A stretch of DNA of 64,000 bases from Turbatrix aceti (GCA_963969345.1 OZ017768.1:9588193-9652192), one strand, 5' to 3'. Counted from the stretch's first letter, positions 1-12,730 are shown. Numbers and translations: made by a program. The notes: generated from the sequence alone by a model not told the origin.

Positions 1-412
1 GAAACTAAGCGGATTAATGTTTGTTTTTGCCAACAAGTTTAAGTTCTAAATAATAGTAATTTTTGATTTCATTTTTGATTGTACTGTCAAAAATAAAGGA
101 TAAAAATGAAGTTTAGCCTTTATAATTTGTTCATTGTGTTTGTTCACGTTTGTTCGTGAACACGATTGAAAGTGTTCACGTTTGTTCATACTTGTGAACA
201 AAATTGACAAAATGTTCATGTTTGTTCATGAACAAAAAAAACAAGTGTTCACCCATCCCTGGTCCCAACACAAAAATTTTAATTTTGTGACCGCGAAAAA
301 CTATTTTTCTATTTTAAAAAATAAATTCAATTTTTTTGGCACATAAATCATTTTAAAAAATTTCTTCAAAAAATTATTTTTAACCCCATAAATATTGAAT
401 TCATTTTTTTAG
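1..412 (+). other. Intron of the UTX-like gene (3' part)
   Basis: This AT-rich stretch ends in a TTTTTTTAG acceptor at 404-412, directly before the open UTX-like exon. No coding frame continuous with the UTX protein is visible here, so the window probably opens inside an intron. The upstream exons, including any TPR region, lie outside the window. It contains a short repeat cluster at 142-233. Confidence 0.6.
142..233. repeat. Three imperfect tandem copies of a 16-bp GTTCAYGTTTGTTCRT core
   Basis: Copies of the core start at 142, 174 and 214 (spacings 32 and 40 bp). Two perfect 10-bp palindromes are embedded, GTTCGTGAAC at 152-161 and GTTCATGAAC at 224-233. The cluster lies within the presumed UTX intron. 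Its function is unknown. It could be a decayed minisatellite or a site cluster for a dimeric DNA-binding protein. Confidence 0.6.
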
Positions 413-3062
413 CCCGCTCCCACCCCTCGAACAGGCCTGGAACCTTGGAATTCCCATCGAACTCCAACCCCACCACAAGGAATTGGCCAAGCTTCACAAA
501 TTTTTGTATCGCGTTGGCAGTCCCCTGTGGAAGATGAGCGAGCTTGCAGCTTCCTATTCGATTCGCAAGCCTGGAGACAACGTATCCGTGACCCAACGTG
601 AAATTATGAACATTCTCAAACTCAACGAAGACCTTCTCGGCAACCACGAACTCACCCTGCTTCGGTCGCTCGAGGAACGCTTTGGCGGCCCCGATCCGAT
701 GATTGTCATGCCCAAGGAACAACCGAGGTACGCGATCCAGGAAACGACCATTTCCGATGTCAAAGTTCCGATTGGGGGTCCTTCTGGATCGTCGGACGTG
801 GCTTCTGGATGCGAAAATGATCCTCAGATGAAGAAATTCCCATTTATCGGATCGACGGCATCTGATCCGATGGACAGCTTCCTGGGCGGTGACCCGTCTC
901 AGCCATCGACGAGCAACCATCACCTGGGCGACTACCTGGACGACCCGGAGGTCTTTCCACCAAAAGGTGGCGAGCTGCCGAAGAATTTCAGCGTCCTGGC
1001 ACCGATACATGTCCCGATTACGGTGACTGCGTCTGAGATCTTTGACAAGTGCCACAGACGGCTGATGGACCCGGATTCGTATGTCCCGATTTTCGACGAG
1101 GCTTGTCCTCCGCCGAGACCCCACATCATACCCTACAAGCAGCGGCCTCAGCCTGACAAGCTCAACGTCAGGACACCTCTCATCAAGGTCGAAAAACCGT
1201 CGGAAGCGAACTCTGCCGAGCTCCAGACTTTTTGCTACAAGTCTCCAATCGCGCTCATTCGAGGCCTAACTGGGGTCTTGAAAATGGATTTGAGTGTCTT
1301 TTCGACCAAAAGTCTCATTGAAACGGCTCAAGATTTTTCGGTGGAGGTCAGGACCCAATACCGTATGCCGGGAGACATCAACGTCGACGAACTGGGTCAA
1401 CCATCTTGGAAGTGCTTCTCTGCGAGGTCGTTCACGAATGTCGGGCGATTTGGTTCGTACCAGGCCGAATCCTTCAGACACTCGCTGAAAGAGGAAACTG
1501 AACGTCTGAGAGCTGCGGGAACTGGCTCAAAGTATGCCATCGCAGCTGCTCAGGCTGCAGCGGCGGGCACGCCTCTCGGCACGATTGCTACGACAGCTCC
1601 TGCGGCTTCTCTGTTGTCAGTGTCGAACCAGAAGTCGTCGGTGAGTCAGACGGCGAGCGGAAGGACCTCCGGACCACCCCAGCCGAAAAGAAGACGAACA
1701 GGCGGACAAGCAGCTGTAAACGCTTCTGCGGCTCAACTCGCGGCTGCTGCGGTCCTTGCTGGTGGCCCGGACGATATTCCAACCGGCATGATGCCAATGC
1801 GGGTGGTCAAATTCGGCACGAACGTCGATCTGTCGGATGAGGCAAAATGGCAGGTCCAGTTGAGGGAACTCAACAAAATGCCGGCATTCTGTCGAATCAA
1901 GGCCACCTGCAACATGCTCAGTCACCTGGGACACACCGTCCTCGGCATGAACACTGTGCAGTTGTATATGAAGGTCCCAGGCTGCAGGACACCAGGCCAC
2001 CTCGAGAATAACTGCTTTGCCAGCGTCAATATCAACATTGGCCCCGGTGAATGCGAGTGGTTTGGCGTCGACTACGAGTACTGGCCGGTCGTCGACAAAA
2101 TGTGCAAAGACCGAGGACTCGACCTCATGAAAGACTCGTGGTGGCCCAACTTCGAAGACCTCGTCAAGGCCCGCATCCCGGTCTACAGGTTCACGCAGCG
2201 CGCCGGTGACCTCGTCTGGGTCGGCGGAGGCTGCGTGCACTGGGTGCAGTCCATCGGGTGGTGCAACAATGTTGCGTGGAATGTCGGCCCAATGACGGGA
2301 GAACAACTCGAGATGTCGCTGTACAGCCATGAGTGGAACAAGCTCACGAACTACAGATCACTCGTCCCGATGCAGCATCTCTGCTGGCAGCTAGCGCAGA
2401 TTGTGAGGTTCAGCAATCAGAAGATGTTCAATGTTGTCAGGGCGGTTCTCATTCGGTCCCTCGCGTACAGCAGGATGATCTACGATTACGTCGAGAATCG
2501 AACAAAGTGTCCGATCAAGTTTCATCCCAGGCTGAAGGGCGAGGCTGCGCATTACTGTCACAACTGTGACGTGAGTTTTTTTTGTGGAAAAAAATAAAAA
2601 TAAATATTTTTTTTTTCATTTTGAAGAATCAAAAATTTTTTCTAAATTGAAATCGTTTTTTTTGTTGAAAAAAATGCATAATTTATTTTTTAACTTTGAA
2701 AAATGTTTTTTTAATTTTAGAAATGTTTTTTACGCTCTGAGATTTTTTTGTATTCAGTGAAATTTATTAAATTAAAAAACCTTTTTTTTTGTGTTTAAAA
2801 AAATTTTATATGAAATTGGTTTTTTAGATCGAAGTCTTCAACATCCTGTTCGTAAAGGAGCAACACAACAAGTTCAACGTGTTTTGCGTGAGCTGCGCCA
2901 AGAAAGCCAACTTCGAGTACTACGTTGTCCTGCAACAACAAAACTTCGAGGACCTCGCTGCCATCTTTGACAGATTTCAACTTCATCCCGTAAGCTTTTT
3001 TTTTGGTGGAAACATTTTTTTTACAAATTCTTTTTCAGACCAAAACTCAACTACTCTGCTGA
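413..3062 (+). CDS. utx-1: UTX/KDM6-type JmjC histone H3K27 demethylase, C-terminal part
   Basis: Exons are 413-2570, 2828-2989 and 3039-3062 (stop TGA 3060-3062), giving about 780 residues; the 5' end is off-window. The family removes methyl groups from H3K27 in the nucleus using Fe(II) and 2-oxoglutarate. The pre-JmjC helical region (for example VFSTKSLIE) is recognisable. The JmjC domain carries the iron ligands H and E in GHLENN (CAC 1998-2000, GAG 2004-2006) and the distal His in CVHWVQ (2238-2240). The KDM6 C-terminal zinc module has paired CxxC motifs (HYCHNC, then CVSC) split by the 2571-2827 intron. An Ala-rich linker with a basic PKRRRTG stretch, a possible nuclear signal, interrupts the region before JmjC. 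The first exon begins with one base of a split codon after TTTTTTTAG, so the TTG at 483 is not a start. The family call is secure. The orthology symbol is inferred. Confidence 0.93.
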
Positions 3063-3815
3063 TTTGCTCATCTGCCAGCTTTTACAATTCTTAGCCTTCT
3101 TGGATTACCTCACATCAACAATTTTGCTATTCACTGTCATGGTCTACTTAATTTCAAGGAGAAACTTTTTTGGCGTGATCAGCTGCCAAAATTTGTCATT
3201 CACAAACATTTTTTTTCACGAAAATTGGTTCCAAAATTGTTTTCACAAAATTTGTCGGGAATTATTTGTTCATTTTTTTGTTTCCGATGATTCCAGTTAT
3301 TCACCCCGCCATTGTTGACACCCCCGCGGTTGGATCCTCATTTTGGAGCTCTGCCATGATTGCCAGGTGTGACAAACGCAGGCCACCACATATCCACTAA
3401 TTCCGACGAACAACAAGGCCGGCGACTAGCTGTCGCCCTTTTATGCATTTTTGCGCACTTCCGCCCTGCCAAGGTCATTCAGGAAAGTTCAGGGTTCGGC
3501 ATTTCACCTCTCCTAATCCCACAAAACCTCAGGATTTTTTTACCACGTCTTTTTGGATATTTGTCTACCGACTGCCAAATTGTTGTTTATGCGTCTTTCA
3601 AGTTCAAGTTTCTCATTTTTTGTCTTCAGGCTCACGCTCAGTTTTTTTTGTTGTTTATCACCTCCTCCGAGGAACCTGAAAAATAACCTTGTTTTTTGTT
3701 TTTTTTCATGGATCAACAGCGACCTTGCTTATCTTGTACATATTGTGCATTTGTCAGTTTTGTATATCTATCGTAATAATTTTTATGTGAATTCATTTTT
3801 TGAGAATAAAAAAAT
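3063..3815 (+). other. 3' UTR of the UTX-like gene
   Basis: T-rich non-coding sequence follows the stop codon and runs to the first canonical AATAAA. Short ORFs here overlap each other, lack codon bias and match nothing I recognise. Confidence 0.55.
3805..3810 (+). terminator. Polyadenylation signal AATAAA for the UTX-like gene
   Basis: This is the first canonical AATAAA downstream of the UTX-like stop, about 740 bp after it. Cleavage would be expected 10-20 bp downstream. Confidence 0.5.
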
Positions 3816-4030
3816 TTGATGAAAAAGTTGATTTTCATAGTCGATTTTTTGGATTTAACAAATATTCCCACGATTATGGCGAGCTTTTTTCGACGAAGAC
3901 GTCCAACCAATCAAAGCAACGTTAAAAAATTGAAACCAGCCAAAAACTTTTTTTGTTTTCTTTGCGGCCAGCCGATCGCCGACCGCGCACCGATAGTCAG
4001 TCGTCGTCGACGTCGAACAAGGGCTGTATG

Positions 4031-4053
4031 AGGAAGGAAGGAAGGAAGGAAGG
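4031..4053. repeat. (AAGG)n microsatellite
   Basis: About 23 bp of perfect GGAA/AAGG tetranucleotide repeat. A similar tract occurs at 17334-17353. Confidence 0.9.
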
Positions 4054-5672
4054 GCTGAAATGAATAGAGAGTTAGTTACCATGCGTTGGTTTTGAGTTAA
4101 TTGCCATGCTCGACGAGGACGCGGCGATGGCGGCAGCGGCAGTCGTAGAGTGTCGACACGCGTGCGCGTGCGCGAAAGCACTCCAGACAATTGTAACTGC
4201 AGCTCTGCCTGCGAAGCGCTATTTTTCTTGTCGTCCGGCGATCCGTCCGATCCGATGATGGCTCTGCTCTGCCGTTTTTGGTCGGTCACTGCCCATCATC
4301 GTGGACGGGGGCTCGGTCGGTGCTCGGTCGGCGCTCATTACCCGATACAGTGCATATTTTATTCTTTTTTTAGGATGTGCGTAGCGTAGAGGATTCCGAC
4401 ACGTGCTTGAGTATGTATGTAAGTGTGATGCGATCCCCCATCCCTTCATCTTCATCGTTTTTTGTTGTAATGACCGCTACGATCGTCGTCAGAGGGAGAC
4501 GCCATCGCTCAGGATGATGAATGATTGTCGAACGGAGAGGGTTGAAGAGTTACTCATCTGGTTAAAAAAAGTACGGGGAAGGTATGCATCCTGGAGGATT
4601 TGAAAATGGATGAGATTGAATAGGCTGAAGCATCAAAAGTTGTTTTGTTGTTCGTCTGTGTTTGTGAAGGCTAATTATACGATTTTGCAGGTAAATTCTG
4701 CAACGCCAATTATTTTCGTTCCTAAACAAAATTTTTTTGCACTTTTTGAAAATTTTTGTTAAAAAGATTACAAACGTGTTTTTTCTTATTTGACCTTGAA
4801 AAAGGCTTTTTTAACAAATTCGACAAAACGATATTATTTTTTCCCCAATTTTTTGTCATACATTTCTTTAGTTTTTATAATAATGGTTTGTCAAGTTATT
4901 TTGAACTGCTTTTGAGTTTTTTTGGATGCATCTGAAATTCCAATGCCCCGCGATTTCTTTTTTGTCTCCGCGGAATGTGTAACCCAAGTTCAAACAAATC
5001 ATCTGTCCTTTGTTTTTTCCATTGAATAGAAATCATTGTTATAGGTGTTTATTATCCCAGCGTCGGGTTTTTTACAACAAAACAGACGCTCAACTTTCCT
5101 TTTCTTCACACACAATTTTTCATTTCAAGTCTTTTTTGTTTTCAAAAAAAATGCATAAAAACTATTTTAATGAGTTTAAAATCACGTTTCTTTATTTTTT
5201 TTGAAAATTTACGTTTTGTATGCTCGAGGCAGTTTTAACAAATTATATAAAAATTGTTGTCACGTTACCAAATTTTATTTAAGATTTTTTTTGGCGAAAT
5301 TTGTCAGTGAGAATGCAATTTCTTTTTTTTTGTTGTAAATTTTTTTGGAATCGAATATTTTTTTCTTCAATTTTCCGGTAAACAAAGAAAAAATTTTTGC
5401 CAACCATTTTTTACCTCACCAAGACAATCCAGTATGTCAAGTAGTGACACCATCTCGCACCTGTGCATTGTGGCCTTTTTCTATGATAATTGGCGTAACA
5501 ATGACTTTTCTTTCCACGATCGCGCCCAGATTCATTTTTTTACCTGATTATTATTTTTCACTTGAACTGGCTTGACTCTTCATTTCGAGAACCATCAATT
5601 TTTTACTATTTTTTGCGTAATACAACTTTTCGAAGGTGCAGAGGGGCAATTTGACATCCACAATAAATTATT

Positions 5673-5855
5673 ATGGAAAATCAGGGATGCGTCTTTTACA
5701 GCCAGCCAGTCATCCAGAAAGACGATCGGGTGCTGGAAGGCAAACTTATGTTAGACGACCCCTTCCAGTTCAACCAAGTGGCGGTTGTAGTGGTGGCAAC
5801 AGAACAAAAAAAAGTGGAAGGAGAAAAGAAGGATTTCCGGTTTACAAATCATTAG
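5673..5855 (+). CDS. Possible small protein or orphan exon, 60 aa
   Basis: The frame from ATG 5673 to TAG 5853-5855 encodes 60 residues starting MENQGCVFYSQPVIQKDD. Codons resemble those of the confident genes (GTC, ATC, CAG, GAC, TTC, AAC), unlike the AT-rich flanks. An in-frame TAA lies just upstream, so translation would start at this ATG. A CAG about 30 bp upstream could act as an acceptor. No signal peptide, membrane segment or family motif is recognisable. It could be a complete small gene, one exon of an unrecognised gene or a decayed coding fragment. Confidence 0.3.
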   Translation: MENQGCVFYSQPVIQKDDRVLEGKLMLDDPFQFNQVAVVVVATEQKKVEGEKKDFRFTNH

Positions 5856-6227
5856 TTCAGGATTTTGCTGATTTTGTATGTATGCATACGCGTTTGACGT
5901 ATGTACGGTTTTGCGTGATCTTTTGGAGGATAACAGAACTCGTGTTTTTGGAGGATTTGTAACTTGGCAGCCGGCTGAGGCGGTGTCAACTGAGAAAAAT
6001 TATTCTGTACCGTCGTTTGAAAAATTTATGTATATTATGAGATGTGTGGGCAGTAAAAAAATTTACGATGTGATTTATATTTTTTTCATAATTATTAGTA
6101 ACTTTGTTAATGTATATTAATTTTTTTCTTAAAATCAAGTTTTTTTCATTGGAATTTGTTAATTTTTGATTGCAAATTTTTTGTGCCGAAATATTTATTG
6201 ATTGTTAAAATTTTGTCACCGAAAAAC

Positions 6228-6390
6228 TTATTTATTTTTATTTATTTGAATTTGACCAGTCAATTTTACACGTGTTTGTAGTACTTTTGTGTTTGTATCA
6301 CTTGACACGTCAATGTCTGGTTTATCGTTTGTGTCAACATCGGAACAGATCCACTTGGCATCCTTGTCGCGTTCCACATGGATCAAGTTC
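6228..6390 (-). CDS. Possible terminal exon of an unrecognised minus-strand gene
   Basis: Read leftward from about 6389, the minus strand gives 53 residues (starting NLIHVERDKDAKWICSD, hydrophilic, Asp/Thr-rich) and a TAA at 6228-6230. Codon choice looks coding (GTG, CGC, GAC, AAG, GCC, ATC). Upstream the frame runs into a lysine-coding A-run and a stop, and there is no strong TTTCAG acceptor. That is the main argument against it. The plus-strand T-run bias also argues against leftward transcription here. Confidence 0.2.
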
Positions 6391-9300
6391 TTTTTTTTCA
6401 CTCATAATGAAATTTTTTTAATGAAAACATGAAAAATCACAAAAACTGATTTTTCATAAACGATTTTTTTTCTACTGTAGAAAAATGTTGTTTTTTGTTT
6501 ACAAAAAAATTTCGATACTCCGTTTTCACTGGATTATGCCACCGTTAGATAGTAAATATAAATCTAGCACAGGCTTAAAGGCATCTAGAATTGCAAAAAA
6601 TACACTCCCTTGTCATCCAGCTGGAAAACCCGTTAGGTAACAACGGTACAGTCATTCATCACTGACTGGTTTTCCCTCTTTGATGGTGGTCGGCACCGGA
6701 GAACGAACGGACCCCCCCGACCAACGCCAACACCGACGCGGTAAAGCTCGTTTTGCCTCATAAACTGCTGAAACCGGGCTTTTGGACTAGCGCAGTGTGC
6801 GACGCGTGTGAGTGTTTGAGTGCAAAAAAAGGAAGAGGACTTGGAAAAACTCACTTATCCCTTTGGCTTTAATGACGCCGGCCGGCAACGCTTGATGCGG
6901 TAACGAGCAACTCGATAAGTGGACGACCGGGGTGGTGAGGGGATCTGTTAAGTGAACGGAAGGAAGAAAATACGTTTTTTTAATTCATTAAAAAACAAAT
7001 AAAATACTTTTTAAAAAAATTGAGAGGTGAATTTTACAAAACATTTTTTTTACCCATCAAAAAAATTTCATCGTTATATAATTTTGTTTTGTTTTATAAA
7101 TATTTTGGGTCACGAGTGGAAAAACAATCGCGATCGTTGTATACCGTATCCTTTTTAACAGCCGTTAAAAATTGTTTAATTGGTCATTTTAATTTGTAAT
7201 GGATCTTCTTTCAATTTTCATTTCTCATTTTTTTACTCCAGATCCGCGCAATAATCCAGAGTTTTCGTTTTTTCTCCAGGCAATAAACATACTATCGTAA
7301 TTTGCGCGAAAGTGTGATGGTTTCATTTCATATTTATTGCGTAAAGTTTTAATTTACCAACCTATTTTTTTCTAGGTTACATGATACTATTTTTGCATTT
7401 ATGTATAGAGGAGGGATTTAGTATAAAATTTTATGTTTGACTGCAACTTTGGTATTAGTTGCTGTCTTTACGGAGGGTTAATCGTTGGAACCGATTAGAA
7501 TACGATAATAGTTTTGGGGCATAAAATATACCAAAGATTTTTGGTAGTATTTGGTCTTAAAAAATATGGACCAAGTTTTTTCGGCATTTTGTACCCTTTT
7601 TTACTGAATATACAAATCCACAAAGTTGTCACCTTACATTTATTTACAATTTATGCCCCCGTCCCCGCGTCCCCCGTTCTCCTACACGTTTGACTCAAAC
7701 GAACGCAAGTGGTCATTTATTTTTTGTTCTGTACAACAACAAAATCCCCCTCTGCGGAGCCCCAAACAACTCCACCATGATGATGGGGGGGGGATCATCG
7801 TCAAGGGGTCGGGTCGGAGATCCATTGTCCCTCCCGTCCTTCTCGCTTTTTTTTAATTCCCCCTCTCCCCCAAAAATGAAGTGTTGTCGGTCAGCATAGA
7901 AAAAAATGGACGCGCACTCCACGCATTTATCCATCAATCCAAGTTTCAATCGAGCGGATCCAAAACCCCATGTCACTGATGATTTCGTGGTTCTCTACGC
8001 GTGGTAAAAATCTATATGCTGACTTTTTTCGATTGTTGAGGACAAAACATGCTTTTTTTTCTGGATTTCGTTTTTTGTTCGATTGTTATTTATTATAAAT
8101 ACGAAATCGGTTTGACCTAAAAGTTATTTATCAGATTGCATACTTTTACACCTTTTTTGTGTGTTAGAAATCCGGATTTTTTTATTTAAAAATTGTTATC
8201 GTGGAAAATACTGTGTCAAAAGTTGAAAGAAAAAAACGTAAATACGGTAACATTTTGTAAATAAAAAAAAAATAAAAAAATTCAAATCTGTGGAAGATTA
8301 TTTACTAATTCTGTACGTCTGGATTTATTTTGTTACACAATGAATAACAAATGGTAAAATTTCATTATTCGTTTTTTTTCAGAAACCTAAATTTTTAGAT
8401 TTTTTTATTTTTGTTTTTTTAGCTCCATTTCCATTTTTTAGGTTTCGACATTCGCTTTATTTTTTACCTCCCAATATCGCTTGATTGAACGATTATGTAT
8501 AACAAACCCCGCTTCCGTCTTTGTCTCCCTCCCTTCACCTGACCCACTCCGAGGATTTTGGTCTTTTGTATCACCGGCCTTAAGTATCCTCGAGCAATAG
8601 ACACCGTGCCCACTGAACCACTTTTCAACAAGAGGCTACAAAAAATATGGAGACAAAATAATAATTTTTTTGTTTGTTCCTTTTATGACAATCGACAGCC
8701 TGGAGGGGCAACTCTCTAAATTCAAGTTCAATTGCTTCTGAGCGAATAATAAAAAAAATATCTGTCAGACAAAAGTCTTTCATTTATCCTCCGGGATCTG
8801 CAGGTGGGTGGTCGGGGAACGATGACGATACTGAACGTCGTCGTGCTTCATCAATTCTACCCCCCTTGGCCGACGGATTAGCAGTGTTCGCTATTGTGTC
8901 GCGCGTTGACGCTGACGCTGACGATGACGAAAACTGTGTTTTCTTTGACGCTGCAGCTCCTGCTACTTGCTCAACTTTGTGTGATCCCCTGGTTTGATTT
9001 TGTATCCATCATCTATCCAGTACACATTGTTATTGTTGCAGCTGTCTTTGTTTTCTCTCCTTGCACGATCGTTTGACTACAGGTTTGCATCCATGCAAAC
9101 TTTTTTTTAACAAAGAAGTCACACTTTTTTTCAAACCTATTTTTCCGTAAGTACGCGTTTTTTTTCGCGTTCTGGATATTTTGACAGTATTAATAAATTT
9201 TTTATAATACAACTTTTTTTGTGTCTGGAAATTGTACATTATAATTAAAATATCGTAACGGGATATCAGAAACTGGCCGTTCTTAAATAAATAATTTGTA

Positions 9301-10206
9301 TCATTAAAAATGACAAGTTACGATCATTTTTTGAAAAAAATAGGATTTGTCACTTTTTATCAATTTTTTTAATCATTTCAAGTTGACATTATGCAAACTC
9401 TGTATCCACCTGTCCAATAATTTTCTAGTCCACAAAACGGTTCTTCGTAATTCAATTTTCCTTCTCTCTTGCCACCAGTGCTGTCCATCTGATTTTCGCG
9501 CGAGCAGGCGCCAAAGTGACAGCCGCCGCCTACATCATCGTCGGCTATGGCTATGCTTTTCTTTTTTTTGTCGAGATTTTGACAGCTTATCCGCGCTTTT
9601 GACCACTACTGGGCCTCGTTCCTTCACACGTCGCTTGCTCGAGCGACCGACCCGTCGTGACCTGCTTCCCCCTCTTTCTCTCTCTGCAAACCCTCCGTGC
9701 GCGGTCAGCTAGCAAGATCCCGCTTGCTTTTGTATCTCCTTGTGAGTTGATTTGTAGCGCTGTGTGTGTTGCGATATTAAATCTAAATACTATTGTATTG
9801 GCTACTTGAGTGCTCGCACGCGAGATATATAATATTTTTATACCAATATAATTTTTGTCACTCATCCGATTTCTTCCTCCCCTCTTGTACGTGTATATCA
9901 ATTCATCCGTATCTGTCCCCTCCCCTCCCCTGTTCTGACTTCCTCTCGATGCGCTCGGATTCATCTATTGTATGATCGCGTATTAATATGAATACTTATA
10001 TACTACTCAGTTTTAGTCATCCAACAAATCCGACACTCTGCGCGTGGATTCTTTTGACTTTTGACACGCAAGGTCCATCCGTCCATCCATTCATACCGTC
10101 TGCACATACGATACACAAAACAACTTGCCATGCTTCTGTATTAATTAATTTTACCCAACTACCTATCTACTGTTAATATTTTTATTTTTTGTTTTTTTTG
10201 GTCAAA

Positions 10207-12730
10207 ATGTCATCTCAAACAATTTTACTATTTTTATGGTACGGGACACTGATTTCCTACTCTACAACTCAGCTTACCGGCATTTCAAACATTCCGACGA
10301 ATCAGGCGCATAGGAAAGTCAATGGTGAGTGAGAATCACAACTTTGGGTCAAAAAAAGGTTGAAAAGTGAAGAGAAATTTATGTGACACAAAAAATGTTC
10401 GGTGTAACTTTTCTACAAAAGTACTCTCGCAACGAATTTTTTACGCGGGACAAGGAACCTGTAAAAATTGACTCCTGCAACGAAAAAATATTTTTTTGTC
10501 GAAAACCTCAAAGAAATTAGGAATCTTCTGAATTCAACTTTTTACGATACAATTTTTTTTCAGTTCTTCCCCGATGTGGGAGTCAGCTCATAACAATCGA
10601 AATCCAATTCGACCCCTCACAGTATCCAGATGCAAAATTCACAGACTGGATCATCGTCGGTGAATCTAACCGACCCGAATGCCGTCTCCGTGGCAACGGT
10701 GAGCTACAGTACGTCGTCGAGATAGCCGTCTTCAACGATCCATGCGATACTAAAATGATCTCACCCGGTGTCTTTCAAAATACCATTCGCATCGCTCAGA
10801 TGCCGGCTATCATCCTGCAGGAAGACTTCAACTTCACTGTCAAATGCATTTACGGGGCTCCCGAGGTTCAGGAACACCAGCAGCCCCGGGTCGTTAACCC
10901 TACTTTTGAGCTTACTGAAAAGTGAGTTTTTTTGGGGTAGTTACGATATTTTTAACGCTGCGTTACAATTTTTGGATCAAACACGAAACACTACCGAAAA
11001 AAAGCAGTGACTTTGTGTAGCATTTTGTAACATTTTTTGAATGCGGTGAAAAGTGTTCTCTGTCGGGGAACACTTTGTCACGATAAAATTTTGGTTACTT
11101 TTTGTAACTTTTTTATTCCCCATTTTGTAACTTTTTTTGTGTTACATCTGTGTTACATTCTTTATTCAATTTAAGTATATTGTTTTTTCAGCATCGTATC
11201 ATCAGGCGAATCCCTAACAGCCACACAGACCAGTTCGCCCAGAAAATCCCCAATCAGTGACCTCGAAAAAGACCCCAAACTCATAACCGCCGACCGAATT
11301 CCCGAAGACCTAATCCGGGATATCAACAGTCAGGGCTTTGACAGTCAATCCTTATTCGAAACCCCTCATAATTCTGTCTCATCCGAGACAAGCAATGATT
11401 TTTCCAACATTCAGCGGGGTACCCCGATCACTTCTGACGTCAACAATTCAAACTCCCTCGAAATGGATACAGACAATCTTCTCGCGACGAGTCAAGCTAC
11501 GTCCGATGAATCTTCTTCGACGCTCATGGTTCTACTGACAATTTTTGTCATGCTAGCACTTCTGATTATCTGTATCCTCGGATTTCTGTGCCTGAGAAGT
11601 CGGTATCTCGAAGATCTGGGATCCAAAACAGCAACTGACTCCCGGGCTACACCTTCTACCCCAGCAGTCGATCTCGGGATTGCAAAAAATCTTGGGACAA
11701 CGGATTCCTGGTGGTCGGCCCACGGCAAAAATCCGGGGGATAACTTTCTTCTACCAACAGAATACCGAGTACACCGGAGTCCATCCGGTCGGACAAACAC
11801 GTCATTTGCAGACAGCGAGGATAGACACTCCATCCGAGCAGTCGACTGCCCGGACGCGATCCAGGCTGCCTACCGACAGCCTGTGGCCACCGTTCCCGCG
11901 CTCGCGCATCGGTCAGACCCCCTCGAGGAAGATGACCTCGACGCTTCTCTGACGACCACCCAGTCGTACAGTCAGTGGAGAGACAGAATGTACGGTCCAA
12001 AGGGAACCGTTTCATCCACGACCACCGAAGTCGTGGAAATCAGCCAGGATCCAGGTGGAGGATATTCCAGGCCGCAGGACGTGGCTGACAGGTGTCTGAC
12101 ACCTGTGAGGTCCATCACCGAGATTTACCGCTCGGCAGAGACCCATCTCCAGAGGCTCATGGCCGATGATGATGTGAAATCGTCGGATGACGATCAGTCG
12201 ATTTCGCGCACCCGGCCAGGTGAGCTCCACAGCGGTGGCCTGAACGCGTCGGCGATCAGCAAACTGGTCAAATGCGTTGACCGTATCCGGGGTTTCGGAT
12301 CGAGGAAACTCACTGAGCAGGAGATTTGTGAGTTTTAAAAAAAAGGAAATATTTTGTCACAGGTGACTTACCTGTGCATATTTCAGCCCGATGGCGCCAA
12401 CTGATATCCAACGACCTCACGCTCCAGGAACAAATCATGTCAGCCAAGACTCTCGACGAGTTGAAAGCACTCTGCGATCAGCCAGACTACAGACTGTACT
12501 TTACCCGAACAAAGTGGTCCCACATCATGCAGTGCGTTGCGGAAGAGCTCTTCAACGCCCAGTACGCGAGTCCGGCGGGCTCGTTTACCGCGGGTACCCT
12601 GGGTCGAGGAGGCGAGGCCTCCTACGGTCGGGGCGTCACGAATGCCTCCACCGACGATCCCAACCCCAACGGCTCACAGCTGAACGTCTACATCGGCAAC
12701 CTGGCTTCACCTTCTCCCGCGTGGCATTAA
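10207..12730 (+). CDS. Single-pass membrane protein with N-terminal ZP-like domain, 651 aa
   Basis: Exons are 10207-10324, 10564-10921, 11192-12327 and 12387-12730 (1956 nt, in frame). Residues 1-25 form a signal peptide with hydrophobic core [11 protein letters not shown]. Residues about 40-145 resemble a ZP-N module, with Cys pairs and the typical end of [12 protein letters not shown] followed by FTVKCIYG. A Ser/Thr-rich stalk follows. A transmembrane helix spans about 268-294 ([20 protein letters not shown]). A tail of roughly 355 residues is cytoplasmic; its last exon has a basic/helical segment ([16 protein letters not shown], then [15 protein letters not shown]). No ZP-C module is visible, which is unusual for cuticlin-type ZP proteins. 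The ZP family links apical extracellular matrix to epithelia, so a matrix-anchoring or receptor role in epidermis is an inference. The family assignment is moderately sure. The exon structure is firm. Confidence 0.8.

Larger units (their letters stand above)
3816..10206. other. Intergenic stretch between the UTX-like and ZP-domain genes
   Basis: This is mostly AT-rich DNA with frequent T-runs on the plus strand and several GC/CpG-rich patches (about 4095-4340, 6620-6960, 7650-7870, 8480-8900, 9480-9720). Only two segments have codon use resembling the real genes (5673-5855 plus, 6228-6390 minus). The T-run bias matches that of plus-strand introns and UTRs elsewhere in the window, so part of it may be a leader intron of the ZP gene or extended UTX 3' sequence. 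Confidence 0.5.

Noticed and set aside
1617..2330. 237-codon minus-strand ORF
   Set aside because: It lies entirely antisense to the JmjC-coding exon and mirrors its codon pattern. No independent motif is present.
4107..4271. Ala-rich plus-strand ORF in a GC-rich patch
   Set aside because: An open frame is expected by chance in GCG/GCA-rich DNA. There is no splice context or match.
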